DNA of 64,000 nt, taken from positions 1,054,001 to 1,118,000 of the forward strand of contig CAVSNU010000003.1 in assembly GCA_963729445.1 (NCBI GenBank), read 5' to 3'. Under the pieces are notes generated by a model. It was given only the letters and a program-made list of their open reading frames with translations. It was not told where the DNA came from and searched no databases. Both the position numbers and the translations under genes were made by a program. Shown here one piece after another: positions 55,998 through 64,000 of this stretch. The stretch comes from JACCZH01 sp963729445 (GTDB lineage Bacteria > Chloroflexota > Chloroflexia > Thermomicrobiales > CFX8). The stretch's first letter is position 1. The number at the start of each line of letters is the position of its first letter.

Positions 55998-57944
55998 CTA
56001 CTCGCTCGACGTCCAGTCCTTGAGCTGCGGCATCGGGTTCGACTGCCAGACGTAGTTTGTATGCCCCTGGATGCGGTTAGATTTTGCAGCCTTTCCGGCA
56101 ACCGTCACGACCGTCATCTCAACGACATCTTCCCAGACCTTCTCGGTGATCTGGTGGATCAGCTCGACCTGGCGGTCCGGGTCCAGCGTGCCCTGGAGCT
56201 CGTCGTGCCACTCGTCGATCTCGGGGTTCTGGTAGCGGGTGTAGTTCTCAAGCGACCAGCTGTTGGCCTTCGACGCGACCTGGTCGGATCGCCAGCGCTC
56301 GCAGTACGAGATCGGTAGCGGGCTGGCAGGGCCGGTCGTGAACATCTCCAGGTCGGCGTAGAAGTGGCTGGTGGTATCGGGGTTCCCAACGTCACCGGAG
56401 AAGTAGACGCTCGACTCGACGACCTTCAGCTCGACGGTAAAGCCCAGCTTCTCCCACTCGGCCTTGAGAATCTCCTGGTTGCGCTGACGCACGGGGCTGT
56501 TGGAGGTCTGGAAGAGAATGTTGGCGCCGGTGAAGCCGGCCTCATCGAGGAGCGCCTGGGCGGATTCCGGGTTGTACTCGTAGGTGATGTTCGGGCTCTC
56601 ATAGACACCCAGATTTGGGAGCAGTGCCGCGCTTGCCTCATCGCCCTCGCCGTAGAGCTGTTCCCTGACGATGTCCCGCGGGATCGTCAGGTCAAGCGCC
56701 TTGCGGATGCGCCGGTCGCTAAACACCGGATGCTGGGTGCTGGGCTCGGAGAACGCGCCGTCGACTTCGGTGTTGGGGTCGGCGTGATTGACAAGGATAC
56801 GTTCGTACGAGACACCAGGGGTGATGCTCAACTCGCCTTGCCCGGCTTCGACCAGCTGGTTGAGCACCTGCGGCTCGACGACCAGGTTCCAGGCCCAGTC
56901 CGCCTCGCCGGTCTGCAACACACCTCGGGCCGCGCCGGCAGCGTCGCCGCCACCCTTCATCTCGATCGCGTCAAAGTACGGCTTGCCCTCTTCCCAGTAG
57001 TCCATGAAGATCTCGTAGAGCACCACGTCGCCAGGGCGGAACTCAGCCACCTTGTACGGACCGGTGCCGATGGGCATCAGGTTGGCCGGGGCGTTGCGGC
57101 CTTCGGCTCCCATGTAGTCGGCGAATACATGCTCGGGCAGGATCAAGCCGTTGCTGCCGCGGAAGGGATCGAACCAGATCGGGTCCGGCGTAAGGAAATT
57201 GATCGTGACGGTGTAGTCATCAACCACCTCAACCGACTCGATGTTCTCATAGATACCCACCGTCGTGGCCGAGTTGCCCTCGGAGACGATCCAGTCGTAG
57301 GTGAACTTGACGTCGTCGGCGGTGAAGTCTTCACCGTCGTGCCACTTGACCCCTTGCCGAAGATTCCAGGTTACTGAGGTGCCGTCCTCGGCGAGCAGTC
57401 CGTTCTCAACGGTCGGGTACGGCTCGACAGCCAGATAGAAGATCGGATTCAAGTCGTCGTCGAACTCAAACAACGGCTCCATACAGGCGCGCGAGGCATG
57501 GAAGTCTTTGGTACCCTGGGCGATATGCGCGTTAATAATCGTCGGCGCCTGCCAGTAGAGCAACCGGGCCTGGCCGCCGCCGCCACGCTGGCCGCCGCCG
57601 GTACCCGTTTCAGCCGGAGTCTCCTCCGCGGCGGGTTCAGTGGCCTCAGCTTCAGCAGCCGGCTCGGTCGCCTCTTCTTCGGGCTCCTCAGTTGCGTCTC
57701 CCCCGGCAGCCGGTTCGGTTGCCTCGTCCTCGGGGGCTTCGGTCGCCTGGCCGGCGGATGGCGGGCTGGTCGCCTCACTCGCCGCCGGCTCCTCCTCGTC
57801 GTCGCCACAGGCGGCGAGCAAGCCGGCAATCACCGGTGCGCTGAGGCCCAGGGCCATGGCACGCTTCAACACCATTCGCCGGCTGAGCACTCCCTCAAAC
57901 ACCTCGTCGCGCAGCTGATCGAGTCCAGTTCGTTCCATAGACAC
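55998..57944 (-). CDS. SBP family 5 lipoprotein, tandem copy 3
   Basis: About 648 residues. Same Tat/lipobox region as copy 2 and an even longer Glu/Pro/Ala/Thr linker made of imperfect repeats (EPEEEATEPAAEAEATEPAA). The SBP5 domain is intact from QAPTIINAHIAQGTKDFHAS to the end NPMPQLKDWTSSE. GTG start at 57944 after AAGGAGTATTC. The first 100 residues are almost identical to copy 2, including the codons of the signal, which suggests recent gene conversion of the 5' end. Confidence 0.9.
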   Translation of the reverse strand: MSMERTGLDQLRDEVFEGVLSRRMVLKRAMALGLSAPVIAGLLAACGDDEEEPAASEATSPPSAGQATEAPEDEATEPAAGGDATEEPEEEATEPAAEAEATEPAAEETPAETGTGGGQRGGGGQARLLYWQAPTIINAHIAQGTKDFHASRACMEPLFEFDDDLNPIFYLAVEPYPTVENGLLAEDGTSVTWNLRQGVKWHDGEDFTADDVKFTYDWIVSEGNSATTVGIYENIESVEVVDDYTVTINFLTPDPIWFDPFRGSNGLILPEHVFADYMGAEGRNAPANLMPIGTGPYKVAEFRPGDVVLYEIFMDYWEEGKPYFDAIEMKGGGDAAGAARGVLQTGEADWAWNLVVEPQVLNQLVEAGQGELSITPGVSYERILVNHADPNTEVDGAFSEPSTQHPVFSDRRIRKALDLTIPRDIVREQLYGEGDEASAALLPNLGVYESPNITYEYNPESAQALLDEAGFTGANILFQTSNSPVRQRNQEILKAEWEKLGFTVELKVVESSVYFSGDVGNPDTTSHFYADLEMFTTGPASPLPISYCERWRSDQVASKANSWSLENYTRYQNPEIDEWHDELQGTLDPDRQVELIHQITEKVWEDVVEMTVVTVAGKAAKSNRIQGHTNYVWQSNPMPQLKDWTSSE

Positions 57945-58110
57945 GAATACTCCTTCTCTCACCCCAGACGGGCTACACGGCATGTGGCGACTCCAGATCG
58001 CCACAGCTTGTCATGACTCTGCGCCGGCGAAACGGCTCCTGGCCTGAACACCGGCCTCGATGGCCTGGACGCAAGCGAACCTGGTCCAGACCTCAGAACG
58101 ACGATTGGAG

Positions 58111-60078
58111 CTAGCTGTTTCGTCGCCAGTTGACGACGTCATACAGCTCCGAGGTCCACCGTGAGGGACTTCCAACTTCAAGATCGGCACCATGCGCCGA
58201 GACACTTGCCCGGTGCACGAGCGGGATCATCGCGCCGTCATTCACGATCAGGTCGTTCATCGTGATGAATAGCTCCGCCTGCACCTCCGGGTCGAGTTCT
58301 GTCTGCGCGGCGGCATAGGCCGCGTTGAATTCATCGTTCTGCCACCGCATGGAATTAGAGGCCGCCCAGTTATTGGATTGTTGGGCGAGATCCGTTTCCG
58401 GGTTGGCGGAGAGCCCCTCTTCGGCATACGCGATGGGATACGGAGTGCTCGGGTTGTTGGTGTACATCTCCCAGTCCGCGTAGAAATGGCTGAGGGTATC
58501 CGGGTTGCCGGCGTCCGAGGAGAAATAGACCGACGCCTCAATCGCCTTGATCTCAATCGGGATGCCGATCGACTCACACGCCTGCTTGATGATCTCCTGT
58601 GTCCGCTGGCGCACGGAGTTCACCGAGGTCTGGTAGAGAATCTGGATTGGCACGCCGTCCTTCTGGCGCTGCCCGTCCACAAGGGTCCAGCCGGCTTCGT
58701 CCAGGATCTCAGCCGCGCGGTCAACGTTGAACTCGTAGGTGGTGTTCGGGGAGACGAATGCGTCGGGAGCAACCAGCCAGTTCGACGTCGCCTCTCCCGT
58801 GGGGCCATACAGCTGGGTGGCGACTGAATCCCGGTCACAGAGCAGCTTGAAGGCTTCCCGAACAGCGGAATCAGTGTTGAATGGGTGCGGGTTGGCCGGC
58901 TCAGACCGCGCGCCATTCACCTCGATGTCTGGATCCGCGAAGTTTAGGATAATGCGCTCGACCGCGGTACCGGGAATGATCAACAAGGTGCCGTCACCCT
59001 CGGACTCGAGCTGCTCGAGCACCTGGGCTTCGACCTGGAGATTCCAGGCATAGTCCACTTCACCCGTCTGGAGAGCGGAGCGCGCAGCGCTGGTCGCGTC
59101 GCCGCCACCCTTCAGCTCGATTGAGTCGAAGAAAGGCTTGCCGGGCTGCCAGTAGTTTTCATTGATCTCATAGGTCGCGACATCCCCCGGCCGGAACTCC
59201 ACAATCTTGTACGGGCCGGTGCCGATCGGAGCGAGGTTAAACGGCGCCTCGCGGCCCGATTCGCCGATAAAGTCGCGCATGATGTGTTCGGGAAGAATAC
59301 GGCCATTGCTGCCGACGAACGCCTCGAACCAGGCCGGGTTCGGCTGATTGAACGTGATCAGCACGGTATAGTCGTCGGTGGCCTCAATTGACGCAATCGT
59401 CTCGTAGGAGCCAAGCGTGACGGCAGTCGTGGCCTCGTCGGAAACCCATTCGTAAGTAAAGACCACGTCGTCAGCGGTGAACGGCTCGCCATCGTGCCAG
59501 GTGACGTCCTGCCGCAGGGTCCAGGTGACACTGAGACCGTCCTCGGCAACCTGCCCATTCTCAAGCGAGGGCACCTCTTCAGCGAGGAAGGCAACCAGGC
59601 TGCCGTCGTCAGCGACGTCGGCAAGCGGCTCGAGCACGAGCCGTGAAGCGTCAAAATCTTTCGTACCCTGGGCAAGGTGGGAGTTCAGGATCGTCGGCGC
59701 CTGCCACCAGAGCAGCCGTAACGGGCCGCCGCCACCGCGCTCGCCGGCCGGCTCGGCACCGGTGCCCTCGGTGGCCGTCGCGTCACCACTCGGCTCTTCG
59801 GTGGCACCGGTTTCTGGCTCTTCGGTTGCGTCATCAGGGGCTTCAGTTGCGTCGGCGGGAGCGTCGGTGGCCTCGGCAGGAGCTTCAGTTGCCTGGCCGG
59901 TACTCGGGGGAGTCGTCGATTCGGCGTCGGCCGGCTCGTCTTCCTCACCACACGCGGCGAGCAGACTCGCGATCACCGGGGCGCTTAGACCAAGCGCCAT
60001 TGACCTCTTCAGAATCGATCGGCGAGATAGCCGACCTGTCAGCGCCTCGTCCTTCAGGAGTTCCAGCTGTCGATCCAT
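58111..60078 (-). CDS. SBP family 5 lipoprotein, tandem copy 4 (divergent)
   Basis: About 655 residues, first in the transcription direction. It keeps the Tat/lipobox (SRRSILKRSMALGLSAPVIA, SLLAACGEE) and an Ala/Glu/Thr/Asp linker (ATDAPADATEAPDDATEEPE), and the hinge GERGGGGPLRLLWWQAPTIL. The ligand domain is clearly more divergent (LRQDVTWHDGEPFTADDVVF, NYWQPGKPFFDSIELKGGGD). A different specificity from copies 1-3 is likely. The ATG at 60078 has GGAGGAGAGACGG upstream; a TTG lies just before it. The promoter is about 270 bases upstream. Confidence 0.9.
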   Translation of the reverse strand: MDRQLELLKDEALTGRLSRRSILKRSMALGLSAPVIASLLAACGEEDEPADAESTTPPSTGQATEAPAEATDAPADATEAPDDATEEPETGATEEPSGDATATEGTGAEPAGERGGGGPLRLLWWQAPTILNSHLAQGTKDFDASRLVLEPLADVADDGSLVAFLAEEVPSLENGQVAEDGLSVTWTLRQDVTWHDGEPFTADDVVFTYEWVSDEATTAVTLGSYETIASIEATDDYTVLITFNQPNPAWFEAFVGSNGRILPEHIMRDFIGESGREAPFNLAPIGTGPYKIVEFRPGDVATYEINENYWQPGKPFFDSIELKGGGDATSAARSALQTGEVDYAWNLQVEAQVLEQLESEGDGTLLIIPGTAVERIILNFADPDIEVNGARSEPANPHPFNTDSAVREAFKLLCDRDSVATQLYGPTGEATSNWLVAPDAFVSPNTTYEFNVDRAAEILDEAGWTLVDGQRQKDGVPIQILYQTSVNSVRQRTQEIIKQACESIGIPIEIKAIEASVYFSSDAGNPDTLSHFYADWEMYTNNPSTPYPIAYAEEGLSANPETDLAQQSNNWAASNSMRWQNDEFNAAYAAAQTELDPEVQAELFITMNDLIVNDGAMIPLVHRASVSAHGADLEVGSPSRWTSELYDVVNWRRNS

Positions 60079-60346
60079 CAAACCCGTCTCTCCTCCTCCA
60101 GTCAAGACCGCGTCCGGGATGTGTGCGAACTCTGGCGCATACACTGTTTGAGCAGTAGTACGCTCTTCACCCCAGGTAGAGTCCACATCCGAACGAGCTG
60201 ACGGATACGTCGTAACACGGCATAAAGCTTCCGCGTTTGACGCGTAAGCCGCATAAACCCCGGGTACCGGGATTCAGCGCCGGTGGCGTACCGCCGGTCT
60301 CTCCCACGCAACTAAAAATGCAGGCACATGCCTCTTGAATGGGCGT

Positions 60347-60376
60347 ATTGTAGAGCCGAACCGGGAAGATTGTCAA
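60347..60376 (-). promoter_or_regulatory. Promoter of the tandem SBP locus
   Basis: On the minus strand, TTGACA (60376-60371), an 18-base spacer and TACAAT (60352-60347) form a near-consensus promoter. The transcript would have a leader of about 265 nt before SBP4. Two GC hairpins stand out in it (CCCGG-GTA-CCGGG at about 60259-60271, and GGCG-TAC-CGCC at about 60285-60295). Confidence 0.65.
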
Positions 60377-61040
60377 ACGGGGACATTATTCCCGCCGCCG
60401 GCCCCCGGCCGCCCATCTGTAAGCTGTGCGTATATCCGGTGTACGTCTATTCTGGAAAAGTGGACGTATCGTGTAAGGCGAGGCTAGAGAATGTTCTTCG
60501 CCTTAGCCAAGAGCATGGGATCCGGGCGGTCATATTGAGCACTCCACCACGGCAAGCATGCACCGTGGTCACGACTCGGATGACGGGAAAGGCCCGCTGT
60601 TCGTCCCATTGGGCGTGCGCCATGGACACCCATTCGCATCAACGTACGCGGCATCAGGACGGACAGCAGCCCCGCCGGTCATCCTGAGTACTCGGACCAC
60701 GATGATGAAGTCACCCCCGTACCAACCGACGGAACCCCGGAACGTGCCAACTCCCCTGTGGTCCAGTACTGAGTTTGATAGTCATCCTGCGCTGGTTAGT
60801 CATCCTTGTATGTTGGATTCAGCTATGGTGGCACGAGAGGACGTGCTGCCATGGGCAGAACGCGGACCGGACAGACCGTGTCATCCAAGGTCCTGAAGAG
60901 ACCGTCGCTCAGCTCGGTCGTCCAGTCCGCCTCCTCACGGCGATCACCATCTCGAACAGTTATTGGAGCCTGATGAGCTCGCATCTGCAAGGCCGAGAGC
61001 CGATCGCCCCGTCCGTCGAGCGTACCAGAGAGGAGATCTG
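60377..61040. repeat. Gap with composite repeat and IS110 left flank
   Basis: No gene seen. From 60681 the sequence (CATCCTGAGTACTCGGACCA, then AACCCCGGAACGTGCCAACT, then CCTGTGGTCCAGTACTGAG) matches, in reverse, the composite repeat at 26.40-26.56 kb but without its 28-bp hairpin insert. The right part of the gap is probably the non-coding left end of the IS110 element. Confidence 0.55.
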
Positions 61041-61992
61041 ATGGAGGCACACGCGCCGGTGATCGGGCTGGATGTCGCCAAAGCCACCATCGAGGTGGCC
61101 CGCCTGCCCGCGCAGCAGCACTGGCAGGTGGCCAACCGCAGCGCGGGTATCGCCGAGCTGGTGGACGCGCTGCTGGCCGACCCGCCGACGGTCATCATCG
61201 TGGAAGCCACCGGTGGCTACGAGCGGCTGGTCGTGGCCGAGCTGGCCGCCGCGCAGTTGCCGGTCGTGCTGGTCAACCCGCGCCAGACCCGGCACTTCGC
61301 CCAGGCGACGGGCCAGCTGGCCAAGACCGACCGCCTGGATGCGTTGGTCCTGGCGCAGTATGGCCAAGCCCTCCAGCCACCGCCACGCCCCCTGCCGGAT
61401 GCCCGCACCCAGGAACTCGCCGCGCTGGTGGGCCGGCGGCGCCAACTGCTCGCCACGCGCACCCAGGAAGCCAACCGGCGGGGCACGGCCCATCCCACGG
61501 TGCGTGGCGCACCTCGAGCAGCACCTGACCTGGCTGACCGCCGCCATTGCCGAGCTGGAGGCCCAGATCGACGCCCTGATCGCGCAGCACCCGGTCTGGC
61601 AGGCCAAGCGTCTCATGCTCGAGCGGGTGCCGGGCATCGGGCCGGTCGCCGCCACCTGCCTGCTGGCGGAACTGCCGGAACTGGGCACGCTGGAGCATAA
61701 GCCGCTGGCCGCCCTGGTCGGGGTGGCGCCCTTCAACGTCGACAGTGGGCAGTGGCGCGGCCGCCGCCGCACCTGGGGCGGTCGGCGGGCGGTGCGCTCG
61801 GCGCTCTACATGGCCGCCTTGTCGGCCACCCGCTTCAACCCGGTCATCGCGGCCTTCTATCAGCGCTTGCTGGCGGCCGGCAAACCCAGGAAAGTCGCGC
61901 TGACCGCCTGTATGCGCAAGTTGCTGCGCATCCTCAATGCCATGCTCCGGGATGGCGTGCCGTTTGAGGATCGGCAGGTCCGTATGGCTTGA
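61041..61992 (+). CDS. IS110-family transposase, one frameshift
   Basis: An IS110-type (RuvC-like DEDD) transposase. The N-terminal domain has VIGLDVAKATIEVA (first D), VIIVEATGGYERLV (E) and the conserved TDRLDALVLAQYGQ (D). The C-terminal Tnp_20 domain has LERVPGIGPVAATCLLAELPE, APFNVDSGQWRGRR and ALYMAALSATRFNP. The frame breaks near 61490-61500, where the protein should read through to VAHLEQHLTWL. The ATG at 61041 has GAGAGGAGATCTG. As written it is inactive; a single sequence error is possible. IS110 elements lack terminal inverted repeats and use a bridge RNA from the flank, which would be at 60,800-61,040 or after 61,992. Confidence 0.85.
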
Positions 61993-62002
61993 CAGGCAAC
62001 AC

Positions 62003-62215
62003 AGTTGCTGAGCGCGAGCGAAGGATCTCTTGCCAGACACCCGAGGCGTTGGACCAGAGATCCTTCCTTGCGTCAGGATGACGATCAAACGCAGGATGAC
62101 GGTCAAGGCGCGGGATGACTCATAGGCGCAGGATGATGGTGTCTTCCCCGACCAACAGACGCAACCCCCCAGCGTGAGAACTGCCCTGTGGTCCAGTACT
62201 GAGCGGAGCCGAAGG
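62003..62215. repeat. Intergenic CATCCTGAC hairpin repeat, copy 4
   Basis: GAAGGATCTCTTGCCAGACA, then ACCAGAGATCCTTCCTTGCG and CAGGATGACGATCAAACGCA, followed by units GGATGACGGTCAAGG and GGATGACTCATAGG and the CCTGTGGTCCAGTACTGAG unit at about 62190. It directly follows the IS110 gene. Confidence 0.8.
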
Positions 62216-62294
62216 GATGACGCCCGTTGCCGCACGCTCTGCCTGATGATTCCCTGAGCAGGTGCGCACGGGGCGTGCGATATCGACGTCCGGG

Positions 62295-63998
62295 TTACTG
62301 TCCCGCGCGCAACCCTGCCGTCTCGGCCAGGTCGACCTCGAGCGTCGCTGGATCGATAACAACGCCATAGTCACGGCGGGCAGCCGCAACTGAAACCAGG
62401 CCGTCGATGACATCCTGGCGCACCGCTTCCGTATTGCGGGTGAACGGGTCAAAGAAGCCACCGCCACCGGGCAGATCGAGCGTCACACTCGTGCCGGCCG
62501 GGAAGTCACGCACGCCCTTGCGCTCGAAGACTTCGCCGGTCGACTGGCCTCGATCCGTCCAAACGCGCCCGGTTGCCCGCCCTGCGTAGCCCTGCGCGGC
62601 GAACCGGGTGCGGTCGAACAGCGGCGAGAGCGTGAAAGGCCGCTCGCCGCGCACCGAGACCTCCATCGTCTGGCCAAGCCCGCCCCGGAACTCGCCCGGC
62701 GCCGCCTGAGTCCGGCGCGGAACTCGCGGCGGTGCATGATCGACCGGCGAGAGGCTCTCGATGACCTCGGCCGGCACGCCGGAGATGCCGCTCGGGAACG
62801 CGGTCGCGTGGATGCCGTCCTTGTTCGGGCGCGCGCCGGTGCCGCCGGACGAGAACCAGACGTACGTCCAGAGCTTGTTCGGCTCGGTCACGGCCGGAGA
62901 ACTGGTTGATCCAGATGTTGGCCGCGCCCTCGGCCATCACCCGGTCGGGGAGCGCCTCGGCCAGCGCGCCGAAGATCGCGCCCGGCAGGAAGTGGCCGAT
63001 GATGTGCCGCGCGCCGACCGGGGCCGGCGGCTGCGCGTTGAGGATGCAGCGCTCAGGCGCGGTGACGTGCACCGGGCGGAACGAGCCCTCGTTGTTCGGC
63101 ACCTCCGGCGCCAGCGCGCACTTCAGCGCGTAGGTCGTGTAGGCGTGCGTGTAGTTCAGCACGACGTTGATGCCGCGCTTGCTCTCCGGGCTGGACCCGG
63201 CCCAGTCGACCCACAGCTCGTCGCCGCGCTTCTCGATCGTCACCTGCAGGCGCACCGGCTCCTCGTAGCCGTCGGAGTAGACGGCGTTCTCGTAGACAGC
63301 CATCCGGCAGCCGCGGCGATCGCCGCGCGCATCGCCCGCTCCGAGCGGCGCGATGATCTCGTCGGCCAGCGGCTCGATCGTCTCCAGCCCGAACTCGCGC
63401 ATGAACTCGAGCAGCCGCCGCCGCCGACGTCGTTGCCGGCCACCTGGGCGTGGATGTCGCCCAGCACCGGCTCCGGCGTGCGCACGTTGGCGGCGATCAT
63501 CTTGACCAGCTCGCTGTTCTCCTTGCCGGCGTCGTAGAGCTTGGTGATCGGGACGAAGAGGCCCTCCTCGTAGACAGAGCGCGCGTCGGTCCCCAACCCA
63601 CGTCCGCCGATGTCGAGCACGTGGCAGGTGTTGCCGAAGAAGCCGACCAGCCGCTCACCCTGAAAGATCGGCGTGATCACCGTGAAGTCGTGCAGGTGGC
63701 CGGAGGTCTTCTGCGGATCGTTGGTGATCAGCACATCGCCGGGCGTGAGCGTGTCCGCCGGGTAGACCGCCAGGAAATGGTGGATGCAGGTCGCCATGGC
63801 GTTGATGTGGCCCGGCGTGCCGGTCACCGCCTGGGCGATCATGTTGCCGCGCGTGTCGAACACCCCGGCCGAGAGGTCGCCCGACTCGCGCACGATCGTC
63901 GTGAACGACGTCCGCATCAGCGCGGTCGCCTGCTCGTTGACGACCGCGATCAGCCGGTTCCACATCACTTCAAGCTGGATGGGGTCAATCGTTGTCAT
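62295..63998 (-). CDS. Hydantoinase B/oxoprolinase subunit, frameshifted as read
   Basis: About 560 residues when joined. The ATG at 63998 begins TTIDPIQLEVMWNRLIAVVN. HyuB-type blocks follow: SFTTIVRESGDLSAGVFDTR, HINAMATCIHHFLAVYPADT, TNDPQKTSGHLHDFTVITPI, WAGSSPESKRGINVVLNYTH, and NQFSGVTEPNKLWTYVWFSS after frame repair. The gene ends LPGGGGFFDPFTRNTEAVRQ and a short tail. It hydrolyses hydantoin- or oxoproline-like rings with ATP together with a HyuA subunit, presumably encoded just right of the window. The frame breaks near 63425, 63330, 63305, 62890 and 62740, mostly extra single bases. Conservation across frames suggests error. Confidence 0.85.
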
Positions 63999-64000
63999 GG

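Noticed and set aside
60240..60320. Glycine riboswitch upstream of SBP4, suggested by GGGAGAGACC
   Set aside because: The rest of the glycine aptamer core (GCGCCGAAGG and tandem arrangement) is absent.

Overview
The window reads as a chromosomal segment of a GC-rich bacterium that is probably in the phylum Chloroflexota, class Thermomicrobia. This is inference from gene content and style: LysW-type lysine genes (lysX, lysZ), a Ski2/HelY-like helicase, Tat-type SBP5 lipoproteins, a CDP-alcohol transferase next to an acyltransferase, and many intergenic hairpin repeats. No rRNA gene, CRISPR array, prophage or replication origin was seen.

Layout. 1-5 kb is degraded or mobile: a gene start running off the left edge, a broken Na+/H+ antiporter, a chimeric remnant of two unrelated genes, and an IS481-like element. 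5.0-10.8 kb is a catabolic locus: GntR regulator, Tat lipoprotein SBP5, two permeases, RidA and creatininase, closed by a 15-bp hairpin. 11.6-16 kb holds an MFS exporter and a large helicase. 16.0-18.5 kb is a promoter, a T-box leader and lysX-lysZ. 18.5-20.5 kb is a SAM riboswitch and metY. 20.7-24.4 kb is argH-GNAT-CMD and a DUF1385 membrane protein. 24.7-26.2 kb is a heavily frameshifted gcvPB, followed by a cluster of hairpin repeats. 26.9-34.4 kb carries a BNR-repeat protein, two FMN reductases, an APH-like kinase, an amidohydrolase, a secreted protein and a translin-like protein. 34.5-37.5 kb is leuS with its leader. 37.6-43 kb is yajQ, rimO, a lipid acyltransferase with a CDP-alcohol transferase, and a DUF1648 protein. 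43.4-49 kb is a parvulin, rpsR-ssb-rpsF and thrB-thrC. 49.3-60.2 kb is a peptide-type ABC locus with four tandem SBP5 genes. 61-64 kb is an IS110 element and a frameshifted hydantoinase B.

Most striking observation: the leuS leader has T-box stem I hallmarks with a CTC (Leu) specifier, and a T-box antiterminator/terminator, but a complete tRNA-Ala(GGC) gene lies between them on the same strand. A second T-box with a likely AAG (Lys) specifier precedes lysX, and an S-box precedes metY, so three leader RNAs tie amino-acid supply to gene expression here.

Data quality. gcvPB, the 5' half of leuS and hydantoinase B contain clusters of almost exclusively single-base insertions, with conserved protein sequence continuing across the frames. 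This looks more like sequence error than decay, but it cannot be settled from the sequence alone.
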